64,000 nucleotides of DNA from Rhizocola hellebori (GTDB taxonomy: Bacteria; Actinomycetota; Actinomycetes; Mycobacteriales; Micromonosporaceae). The notes under the pieces were generated by a model. It had not been told where the DNA came from. It did no database searches and was given only the letters and a program-made list of their open reading frames with translations. Within the stretch, counting starts at the first letter, position 1. The number at the start of each line of letters is the position of its first letter. Below, in pieces: positions 54,216 through 64,000 of this stretch. Position numbers and translations under genes: made by a program. The stretch is from contig NZ_BONY01000001.1 of the NCBI RefSeq assembly GCF_016862955.1, positions 248,001-312,000 on the forward strand, read 5' to 3'.

Positions 54216-55856
54216 GTGGACCGCGTGACGACGCTTGCCGCAGACGACTTCGACGGCTTCTACCATGCCTACTTCGGCGACACGGTGGTGGCCACCTACG
54301 GCCACACCGCCGACCTCGCCGAGGCGCAGGACATCACCCAGGAGGCCTTCCTGCGGGCGTGGCTGCGCTGGCGCTCGGTGTCGGCCTATGACGACCCGGC
54401 CGCCTGGGTGCGGCGCATCGCCTGCAACCTGGCCATGTCGCGTTGGCGCAGACTCAAGGTGGCCGCCGCCTATCTGGGCCGTCAGCGCCCCGGAACCGTT
54501 GCGCCGGTGGATGAGGATCACGTGGCGGTGGTGGCCGCGCTGCGTAAGCTGCCCGAGCGCCAGCGCGAGGCGGTGGTGCTGCACTACATGATGGACGTGC
54601 CGCTGGCCGAGGTGGCCCAGCAGGTGGGCGCGCCGGTCGGCACCGTCAAGTCGTGGCTGCACCGCAGCCGCAGCATGCTTGCCCGCGAGCTGGCCGAGCA
54701 GATCCGCCAGAACGTCACCGTGCCGCCCACCGATTCGCTGCAACGCCGGGCGGCCCAGCACAAGACCCGTGCCGTGGTCACCGCTGCCGTCGTGGTCGCC
54801 CTGGTGGTGCTCGGGGCGGTGGCGTGGCAGGTGCTGGGGCCGAATCGGAGCATGCCGACGGTGGTACCGACCCCCACTCCCACCCCAACCCCAAGCGCCC
54901 CAACGGGACTGATCCGCAAGGTGGACTGGGTCAACGCCACCATCGACGTCGACGCCGCCAAGCCCGCGTGCCCGAGCGGCGTGGTTTCGCTCAGCCAGAG
55001 CTCTGCCAGCCCGACCGCATTACTGGTGGCGCCCGACTACATCGCTTACGGCGACCTCGACGGCGACGGCGAGGAGGATGCGGTCCTGCGGGCGGAATGC
55101 GCCGCCCCCACGGCGGGGACCCCGCACGACCTCGTCGCGATCCAGCGTCGACCCGATGGCACCCTGCACACCCTCGGCTGGATACCACCTTTCGGCTTGA
55201 CGGTGATGGAACGCTGGATCGCCGACGGCGTCCTCTACGCCGAGCCGCGGCCCGGCGCGGAGCCGGAGATGTTCGGCCGGGTACGCGGCTGGCGCTGGGA
55301 CGGACACGACTTCGTCAATGTCGACGCCTACCGCCGGTACCCGCAGCTGCTGCCCAAACCATCGGGCCGGACCATCGATTTCAGTGATGCCACCGGCTCG
55401 CTGAAACCGTGCGCGGGCCGGCCCGCCCCGGCCGCACTCACCTTCGGCCCCGACCGCCTCGCCAAAAACGGCCCCCAGATCTGGGAATTGGGCCCCGGGT
55501 CGACCTCGCCGTTCGGCGCGGCCGCCCCAGGTGGCCCGCGCTTTCTACAGCTGGGGCGTTATGGCAGGCCATATCTGGTGACCACGGTCAGCTGCCGCAG
55601 CGCCGGTGTCCCCGACGAGCACTCACTCGTGATCCTCGACCTCGTCGACGGCGGCTGGCAGGCCGTGGCGGCGATCGCCATCGCCGAGCACGGCATACCG
55701 GTGGTGTTCTATCAGAACTCCAACCAATCGAACATGCGCCTCGCTTCCGTGGACGACCGGCTGATCCGGGTCAGCATCGTGGATCTGGCCGTTGGCGGCG
55801 GCAGCAACAACCTCGAGTTCCGCTTCGACGGGGCCAGCCTCACCCGCCTGAAGTGA
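54216..55856 (+). CDS. ECF sigma factor fused to a transmembrane extracellular domain
   Basis: A 546-residue fusion. Residues about 10-75 are sigma region 2 (DDFDGFYHAYFGDTVVATYG, then DITQEAFLRAWLRWRS) and about 105-160 region 4 (LRKLPERQREAVVLHYMMDV, GAPVGTVKSWLHRSRSML). A membrane helix (VVTAAVVVALVVLGAVAWQVL, about 187-209), a Pro/Thr linker and about 320 extracellular residues follow, including a DLDGDGEEDAV FG-GAP/VCBS-like loop. GTG at 54216 has GAGGGA 9 nt upstream. Most ECF factors are under 250 residues; here sigma and sensor are one chain, so release by cleavage is a possible mode. Overlaps the convergent esterase gene by 17 nt. Confidence 0.85.
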   Translation: MDRVTTLAADDFDGFYHAYFGDTVVATYGHTADLAEAQDITQEAFLRAWLRWRSVSAYDDPAAWVRRIACNLAMSRWRRLKVAAAYLGRQRPGTVAPVDEDHVAVVAALRKLPERQREAVVLHYMMDVPLAEVAQQVGAPVGTVKSWLHRSRSMLARELAEQIRQNVTVPPTDSLQRRAAQHKTRAVVTAAVVVALVVLGAVAWQVLGPNRSMPTVVPTPTPTPTPSAPTGLIRKVDWVNATIDVDAAKPACPSGVVSLSQSSASPTALLVAPDYIAYGDLDGDGEEDAVLRAECAAPTAGTPHDLVAIQRRPDGTLHTLGWIPPFGLTVMERWIADGVLYAEPRPGAEPEMFGRVRGWRWDGHDFVNVDAYRRYPQLLPKPSGRTIDFSDATGSLKPCAGRPAPAALTFGPDRLAKNGPQIWELGPGSTSPFGAAAPGGPRFLQLGRYGRPYLVTTVSCRSAGVPDEHSLVILDLVDGGWQAVAAIAIAEHGIPVVFYQNSNQSNMRLASVDDRLIRVSIVDLAVGGGSNNLEFRFDGASLTRLK

Positions 55857-57051
55857 CCCGGGAGTCCTTGACGAACAAGATCCCATCGTGGCTGGCCGTC
55901 TGGGCCGGATCCAGCGGGGCGTAGCCGTACCACGGAGACACCCGCGCGGCCGGTGTCAGGTCGCCGAGGATGGCGGCCAGCCGATGGGTGTCGACGAGGT
56001 AGCTGTCCTCCGGAAGCGCGTAGAGCATTCCTTCGATGGTGTCCTCGGCTGGGATGTCCACGCCGTGGTGGCGGATCGTGCCGACGGCCGTGGGCAGGAA
56101 GGCATATTGCGCGCCGAGCTGAGCGCTGACGATCGCCCCGGCGCTCCACCAGTGCAGCGGCTGGCCGCCCATCTGCATGCTGCTCTTGTCGCGCTGCAGA
56201 TGGCCGTTGTGGGCGTTCGCCAGCACCGGGCCGCGCTGCGCGAGGGCGAGCAGGTTGGCGGCCATCATCGAGTCGCGCAGCGCGCACAGCCAGGTCAGGC
56301 GGCTCGGTGAGGTGTCGGCCATCCAGAAGTGGTACCGCAGCACGCCGGTGGCCGTGCGCCCGTACAGGCGGGCCCGGTCCAGGCCGTCCTGGCCGGACGC
56401 CGCGATCAGGTGTGGCGTATGCATGTCGAGCACGGCCACCAGGTCGTCGGCGAGCAGCCGCAGCCGTTCGGCCTCGGGCGTGCGCCCCGCGGACTGGGAG
56501 GGATCCCGCATCGCAGCCGGATTGGTCCACCGGTCATCGGCACCTAGCAGGCGGTCGAGCGTTTCCCCGGTACAGGGAAGGAGATCTGCGTCAATCCATG
56601 AGGTGAGGTAGGCGTGCAGCGCGGTGAGAGCCTGCCGAGGGCTCGCGGCGAAGGCCATCTCCAGCGGGCCGTCGAATCCGGCGAAGCGCAGTTGCTCCGA
56701 CGCGGCCCGGCCCTCGTTGTACCGGCGCATCCAGCGCACCAGCTCCCGATTGCCCTCGAACACGCCCCACCCGTGGCTGAAGCCACTTTCCATGGCCTCG
56801 TCGAAGACGCCCGTGCCCGAGGTGACGTAGCTGTCCACCACCAAGCCCATCATGCAGTCGCTCTCGATGGCGATGGTCCGGTAGCCCTCCTGCTCGACGA
56901 GCTGGCGGAAGAGAGCGTTTCGCAGGTTGAGCAGAACATCTTCGCCATGGGTCGGCTCGCCCACGGCGAGCAGCCGCGGCCGGGCCGGCAGCAAACCCAT
57001 GACGGCGGAAGCGTCGACGGTGTGGGCGGCGTCTTTGATAGCAGCAGTCAT
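55840..57051 (-). CDS. erythromycin-esterase-family protein
   Basis: A 403-residue protein of the Ere family. Hallmarks are LLAVGEPTHGEDVLLNLRNA (His and Glu of the active site), TIAIESDCMMGLV, FAGFDGPLE and VLANAHNGHLQRDK. Ere enzymes hydrolyse the lactone of macrolides, while many family members have unknown, non-antibiotic substrates. ATG at 57051. It is divergent from a MerR regulator 58 bp away, a typical inducible resistance or detoxification arrangement, so an imported or self-made ester may be the ligand. Macrolide activity is not claimed. Confidence 0.85.
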   Translation of the reverse strand: MTAAIKDAAHTVDASAVMGLLPARPRLLAVGEPTHGEDVLLNLRNALFRQLVEQEGYRTIAIESDCMMGLVVDSYVTSGTGVFDEAMESGFSHGWGVFEGNRELVRWMRRYNEGRAASEQLRFAGFDGPLEMAFAASPRQALTALHAYLTSWIDADLLPCTGETLDRLLGADDRWTNPAAMRDPSQSAGRTPEAERLRLLADDLVAVLDMHTPHLIAASGQDGLDRARLYGRTATGVLRYHFWMADTSPSRLTWLCALRDSMMAANLLALAQRGPVLANAHNGHLQRDKSSMQMGGQPLHWWSAGAIVSAQLGAQYAFLPTAVGTIRHHGVDIPAEDTIEGMLYALPEDSYLVDTHRLAAILGDLTPAARVSPWYGYAPLDPAQTASHDGILFVKDSRVTSGG

Positions 57052-57066
57052 ATCCTCAACGGTATC

Positions 57067-57089
57067 GTTGAACCTTCGGTTGAAACTTC
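57067..57089. promoter_or_regulatory. direct-repeat operator candidate between esterase and MerR genes
   Basis: GTTGAACCTTC (57067-57077) and GTTGAAACTTC (57079-57089) differ at one base and are 12 bp apart, inside the 58-bp divergent region. A small AACC-TTC-GGTT dyad overlaps the join. Likely binding site for the divergent MerR protein. Confidence 0.5.
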
Positions 57090-57109
57090 TGAGCGAAACC
57101 AGCAGAGAT

Positions 57110-59844
<2,735 letters not shown>

Positions 59845-59863
<19 letters not shown>

Positions 59864-60423
59864 ATCAGTTTGACGATGCCGTTCGGGTAGCTCTCCGACG
59901 CGCGCAGCCGCAACACCTGCTTGTCCGTGTCCGCCCTGCTGAACAGGCCCTTGCCCGCGCCGAGCAGCACCGGGAAAACCAGAAGGTGGTACCGGTCGAG
60001 CAGCCGCGCCTCGGACAGACGCCGCGCCAGCTCCGCGCTGCCATGCACGAAGATCGCGCCACCCTCGCTTTTCTTCAGCGCCGCAACGTCGTCTGTGGAA
60101 CGCAGGATCGTCGTCGGCCCCCAGCCCGGCACGATCGCGTCGTCGGGCAGGGTGCTCGAGACCACGTACTTGGGCAGCTCCTTGTACACGGCGTGATCCT
60201 CCGAGTCGCGCCACAGCGGCGCGAAGGCCTCATAGCTACGCCGGCCGAACATCAGCGCCGTCGTGTCCGCGAGCTCCTCGCCCTTGAGCGCGAACGCCTC
60301 GGGCAAGAACTCGATGTCCTTGACCACCCAGCCGGCGCCGCGATGTTCCTCACCGGGCCCACCACCCGGCGAATCCAGCACGCCGTCGAGCGAAACGAAC
60401 CCCGTATAAACCACTTCACGCAT
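59845..60423 (-). CDS. RibD C-terminal/dihydrofolate reductase-like protein
   Basis: A 192-residue reductase-like protein of the YwjB/YyaP group. Signatures are VYTGFVSLDGVLDSPGG, ADTTALMFGRRSYEAFAPLW, KYVVSSTL, GAIFVHGSAELARRL and FPVLLGAGKGLF. It likely binds NADPH and reduces a pterin-like or flavin-precursor-like substrate. ATG has GAGGAGAAC upstream. Common orphan gene in actinomycetes; not a housekeeping DHFR. Confidence 0.88.
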
Positions 60424-60569
60424 GTGCTGTTCTCCTCAAACGCCAGCATCCACACTCCAGCGCCCACGCTACAAAGCGGCCACCGGGGCCGTCTTGGACG
60501 AAAACGACAGCGGCCCGCCAGACCTGGCCGAACTTTGACAGACCGCTACCGATCACCGCAGGCGGCAAT

Positions 60570-60575
60570 TATCGT
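60570..60575 (+). promoter_or_regulatory. -10 box of a leaderless promoter
   Basis: TATCGT lies 7 nt before the ATG at 60583, without a Shine-Dalgarno sequence. Confidence 0.4.
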
Positions 60576-60582
60576 GCGCCGT

Positions 60583-63264
60583 ATGACGGACGGGGGGTCC
60601 GCAAACACCAGTGGCGATCGGGGGCTCGGGCCCGATCGCCTCGATGCGCTGGTGCAGGAGTCTGCCCGCGTGCAATCGGTGCAGGAGCTGGCGCAGTTGT
60701 TGCGGGCGCTGCGGCGCAGGCATGCGCGCCGTCGCCGCGACAGCGAGCTGAGCTATCGGGAGCTGGCGGCCCAGACCGGCTGGTCGCACGCGGCGATCGC
60801 GGAGTACCTGACCGGCCGCACCCTGCCGCCGACCGATCGGCTCGACGGTCTGCTCAGGGTGCTTGGCGCCTCCGCGGCAGAGCTGGGCGCGGTGGCGACC
60901 GCGCGGGACCGCGTCGACGAGCTACGCCGAAGCGAACACGCCGCTGAGCCGGCGTCGGGTGACAAAGCACGGGACAAGGCAGGCGGCGGTGCGCCGATGG
61001 TGCCACGTCAGCTGCCCGCGGTGCCGCCTCACTTTGTCGGCCGCGCGGCCGAGCTGGCGGCGCTGTCCGAGCTGGCCGCCCGGCCGCTGGAGGCCGGGAC
61101 TGTGGTGATCTTCGCGGTGGCGGGGATGGCCGGCATCGGCAAGACCGCGTTGGCCGTGCACGCCGGGCACCGCCTGGCGCAACGGTTCCCCGACGGGCAG
61201 CTGTTCGTCGATCTGCGCGGGTTCACCGCGGGGATGTCGCCGGTGCAGCCGGCGCAGGCACTGGATCGCCTGCTGCGCGATGTCGGAGTGCCCGGCGAGC
61301 GGATACCGTCCGAGGTGGACGAGCGCGCCGCGCTGTGGCGCAGCATGCTGGCCGGCCGGCGGATGCTGGTGGTGCTGGACAACGCCGCCACCGAAGCCCA
61401 GGTGCAGCCGCTGCTTCCAGGCGCGGCCGGATGTCTGGTCCTGGTGACCAGCCGCCGTCGCTTGACCGGCTTGGAAACCACGCACGCGGTGTCGCTGGAC
61501 ACGCTGCCGCAAGCCGACGCGGTCGACCTCTTCGTGCGAGCCGCCGATCGGCCGGAGCTGGCTGCGCAGACGAGGCAGGTGCGGCAGGTGGTGCAGCTGT
61601 GCGGCCGGTTGCCCTTGGCGGTGCGGATAGCCGCCGCCAGGCTCAAGCACCGTCGGGTGTGGACAGTGCAAGATTTGCTGGTACGGCTACAAGCCATCAC
61701 CGGGCTGGAAGCGCTTGATGATGGGCAGCGCAGCGTGCACACCACGCTGCACCTGTCCTACCAACATCTGAGCGCGCCCGCGCAGCGGCTGTATCGCTTG
61801 CTGGGCCTGCATCCCGGTCCGGACGTCGACCCCTACGCGACGGCGGCGCTGACCGCGGGCCCGCCCGATGAGGCGAGACAGCTGCTGGACCGTCTGGTCA
61901 ACGACCACATATTGGAGGAGTCCAGCCCGGGCCGATTCCAGTTTCATGATCTGGTCCGCGCCCACGCGGCCGGCATCGCCGTTGGCGAGGAAACCCCGGC
62001 GCAGCGGCGCGCGGCCGTGACCCGCCTGCTGGACCACTACCGGCACACCGCGGCCATGGCGATGGCGGTGGCTCATCCCCACGAACGGCAGCGTCGCCCC
62101 ACGGTCCCGCCAGCCCCCACGCCCGGTCCTGACCTAGGCGAACGCAAGCGGGCCGAGTCGTGGCTGGACGCCGAGCTGCCCAACCTGCTCGCCGCCGCCC
62201 TGCTCGCCGCGCAGCATGGCTGGCCCGAACACCTCTGGCACCTTTCGGCCACGCTCGGCCAGCATCTGCAGACCCGGGGCCGCTACCGGGAGATGCAGAC
62301 ACTGCACCAGCACGCCCTCGACCTCGCCCGCAAACTGGGCAACCACCGGGCTGAGATCGATGCACACCACGGTCTGGGCATCGTGCAGAGAATGCTTGGC
62401 CACCATGACAAAGCCGGCGACCATCTCGAGCAGGCCCTGCGGATCGCCCAGGAGATCGGTGACCGGGTCGGCGAAAGGATCGCGCACGACGGGCTCGGCC
62501 ACGTCTGCATCATGCTGGGTCACCACGAACGGTCCTGCGACCACTACGAAATGGCTTTGCAGATCGCCAGCGGCATCGGTGACCGGTCAGGTGAGCGGCA
62601 GGCGCTGACCGGCCTCGGCCACGTCTGCATCATGATGGGCCGCTATGAGGAGGCCGGCGACCATCACGGGCGGGCACTACAGATCGCCAGGGACCTCGGT
62701 GACCGTGCCGGTGAACGGCAGGCCCTCACCGGCCTCGGCATGGTCCATCGGATGACCGGCAGTTATGAGCAGGCCAGCGTCCACTACCGGCAGGCTTTGC
62801 AGATCGCCCAGGACCTTCGTGACACCCTCGGCGAGCTGCAGACACTCAACGCCCTCGGCACCCTGCACCGGATGCTTGGCCACCACGGCGAAGCCGCCCG
62901 GCACTACCAGCAGACGCTCGACCGCGCCCGCGACCTGGACAACAGCAACTGGCAATTCGAAGCCCTGCAAGGACTCGGCCGCCTGCGTCACCTCACCGGC
63001 CAGCACGAGCTCGCGCTGACCCACCACCAGCAGGCGTTGCAGCTCGCCACCAATCTGGCCCAGCCCACCGACCAATCGCGCGCACACGACGGCCTGGCTC
63101 ACGCCTACCGGGCCCTCGATGAGCACGACCAAGCCCGTCACCACTGGCAGTGCGCGCTGGACATCCTGGCCCGCCTTGGCACTGAGCACACCGAGGAAAC
63201 CAACGTCGCCAGCATCCGCGCCAACCTCGCGGAAATTGATGCACGCCGTCGGGCTAGAGCCTGA
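60583..63264 (+). CDS. XRE-HTH STAND regulator with NB-ARC and TPR repeats
   Basis: An 893-residue regulator. Near residue 58 is an XRE-type HTH (LSYRELAAQTGWSHAAIAEY, then LTGRTLPPTDRL). NB-ARC follows with FVGRAAELAALSELAA, P-loop GMAGIGKTALAVHAG (about 181), MLVVLDNAATEAQ and RLPLAVRIAAAR, then FHDLVRAHAAGIA. The C-terminal 330 residues are about eight 40-residue TPRs with very similar repeats (GERQALTGLGHVCIMMGRYE, GERQALTGLGMVHRMTGSYE). Unlike the three SARP proteins it uses an XRE DNA-binding head. Target unknown. The 3' end overlaps the SDR gene by 11 nt. Confidence 0.92.
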   Translation: MTDGGSANTSGDRGLGPDRLDALVQESARVQSVQELAQLLRALRRRHARRRRDSELSYRELAAQTGWSHAAIAEYLTGRTLPPTDRLDGLLRVLGASAAELGAVATARDRVDELRRSEHAAEPASGDKARDKAGGGAPMVPRQLPAVPPHFVGRAAELAALSELAARPLEAGTVVIFAVAGMAGIGKTALAVHAGHRLAQRFPDGQLFVDLRGFTAGMSPVQPAQALDRLLRDVGVPGERIPSEVDERAALWRSMLAGRRMLVVLDNAATEAQVQPLLPGAAGCLVLVTSRRRLTGLETTHAVSLDTLPQADAVDLFVRAADRPELAAQTRQVRQVVQLCGRLPLAVRIAAARLKHRRVWTVQDLLVRLQAITGLEALDDGQRSVHTTLHLSYQHLSAPAQRLYRLLGLHPGPDVDPYATAALTAGPPDEARQLLDRLVNDHILEESSPGRFQFHDLVRAHAAGIAVGEETPAQRRAAVTRLLDHYRHTAAMAMAVAHPHERQRRPTVPPAPTPGPDLGERKRAESWLDAELPNLLAAALLAAQHGWPEHLWHLSATLGQHLQTRGRYREMQTLHQHALDLARKLGNHRAEIDAHHGLGIVQRMLGHHDKAGDHLEQALRIAQEIGDRVGERIAHDGLGHVCIMLGHHERSCDHYEMALQIASGIGDRSGERQALTGLGHVCIMMGRYEEAGDHHGRALQIARDLGDRAGERQALTGLGMVHRMTGSYEQASVHYRQALQIAQDLRDTLGELQTLNALGTLHRMLGHHGEAARHYQQTLDRARDLDNSNWQFEALQGLGRLRHLTGQHELALTHHQQALQLATNLAQPTDQSRAHDGLAHAYRALDEHDQARHHWQCALDILARLGTEHTEETNVASIRANLAEIDARRRARA

Positions 63265-64000
63265 CCAGGCGCGCGCTTTCGTCCCATAGTTGTTGGGCCA
63301 CGGCATCATCCTGCGCCAGTTTCGACGGCTCCTTGGCCTGATTCTTCTCGAAGTACAGACCGGTCTTTCCCTCGACCTGCGGGCTGACGGCCAGGTAGGT
63401 GATCGTCTCGGCGCCCTTCTCCGGCGAGATCATTCCGAACCGCTTGTACAGCGCCAGCAACGGTTTGGCCGCCCTCGGCGCGCCCGACCAGATGTTGGTG
63501 GCCACGCCGCCGGGATGCAGCGCGTTGGCGGTGACCCCGGTGCCTTCCAGCCGGCTGGCCAGGCTGCGGGTGAACAACACGTTGCCCAGCTTCGACCGGG
63601 CGTAGGCCCGCATGATCCTATAGCCGCCCCGCTCGTAGCCGAGGTCGTCGAAGTCCAGCGTCGCCATGTAGTGCGCTCCCGACGACACGTTCACTATCCG
63701 CGCGGGCGCGCTGCTTTTCAGCAGATCGAGCAGCAGGTTGGTGAACAGGAACGGGCCCAGATGGTTCACCGCGAACGTCGCCTCGATGCCGTCCGCGGTC
63801 ACCGTGCGGGAGGCATTCACCGCACCGGCGTTGTTGACCAGCACATCGAGCCGGTCGTAGCGCGCGAGCACGTCATTTGCCATCTGCCGGATCGACGCCT
63901 GCGACGCGAAGTCGCCAAGCACCGAGTCGACGGCCTCCACGCCCGCGCGCTTGCGAACCTGATCAACCGTGGCCGCCGTCTTCGCGGGATCCCGCCCGGC
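63254..64000 (-). CDS. short-chain dehydrogenase, N-terminus beyond the window
   Basis: The frame is open to the window edge: 248 residues of a classical SDR of the retinol-dehydrogenase-like group, without its first strands and cofactor loop. Visible motifs are AGRDPAKTAATVDQV, LVNNAGAVNASRT (NNAG), IVNVSSGAHYMA (catalytic Ser), YARSKLGNVLFTRS (Tyr-x-x-x-Lys) and HPGGVATNIW. An NADP-linked oxidoreductase with unknown substrate. An internal ATG at 63940 is not the start because the family motif continues upstream. Confidence 0.88.
   Translation of the reverse strand, partial: AGRDPAKTAATVDQVRKRAGVEAVDSVLGDFASQASIRQMANDVLARYDRLDVLVNNAGAVNASRTVTADGIEATFAVNHLGPFLFTNLLLDLLKSSAPARIVNVSSGAHYMATLDFDDLGYERGGYRIMRAYARSKLGNVLFTRSLASRLEGTGVTANALHPGGVATNIWSGAPRAAKPLLALYKRFGMISPEKGAETITYLAVSPQVEGKTGLYFEKNQAKEPSKLAQDDAVAQQLWDESARLVRL

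Overview
The window is about 64 kb of high-GC DNA from a filamentous actinomycete. The evidence is GC-rich third codon positions, frequent GTG starts, SARP/AfsR-type regulators with NB-ARC and TPR domains, a LAL-type LuxR regulator, many Sec-exported proteins with carbohydrate-binding modules, and many TANNNT-type -10 boxes 6-7 nt in front of a start codon (leaderless mRNAs). I see no rRNA, tRNA, transposase, integrase or CRISPR array. The family cannot be fixed from the sequence alone.

Layout. 1-6.9 kb: truncated secreted protein, SARP/NB-ARC/TPR regulator, LuxR-type regulator, tachylectin-like secreted protein, small secreted protein, SGNH hydrolase. 6.9-13.3 kb: GH-like 10 exported hydrolase, a second SARP/NB-ARC/TPR regulator, a membrane-anchored surface protein and a shortened P-loop kinase-like gene. 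13.5-16.2 kb: two adjacent SGNH esterases (CE2-like and CE12-like), each carrying a nearly identical CBM35. 16.3-20.3 kb: a frameshifted secreted gene, then the most interesting locus, a compact RiPP/TOMM-like operon of a 53-aa Gly/Ser/Thr-rich peptide, a SagB-type azoline dehydrogenase and a YcaO protein. 20.3-22.3 kb: extended SDR and an unknown protein.

22.3-33.5 kb is a beta-glucoside utilisation locus. On the minus strand: LacI regulator, lipoprotein solute-binding protein, Opp/Dpp-type ABC transporter (two ATPases, two permeases) and a GH1 beta-glucosidase. Divergently: a GH3 beta-glucosidase. Operator-like palindromes lie between lacI and GH3. The set would import and split cellobiose-like oligosaccharides.

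33.5-42.4 kb: MerR regulator plus a papain/C39-like protein, an ECF sigma factor with a membrane BNR-propeller partner, a CBM2 protein, a two-component system, an M23 peptidase whose 144-nt repeats are cut by an in-frame TGA, and a LecA-like lectin. 42.4-51 kb: LAL regulator, lipoprotein, tiny secreted peptide, zinc-ribbon/HAD fusion, LamG membrane protein, polytopic membrane protein, zinc alcohol/polyol dehydrogenase, unknown protein. 51-64 kb: a third SARP/NB-ARC/TPR regulator, an ECF sigma factor fused to a transmembrane extracellular domain, erythromycin-esterase-family protein divergent from a double-HTH MerR regulator, 2,2-dialkylglycine decarboxylase divergent from an AraC regulator, a DHFR/RibD-like reductase, an XRE/NB-ARC/TPR regulator, and a truncated SDR. 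Overall this is an accessory-type chromosomal region devoted to extracellular polysaccharide use, signalling at the cell surface and a small specialised-metabolite locus.
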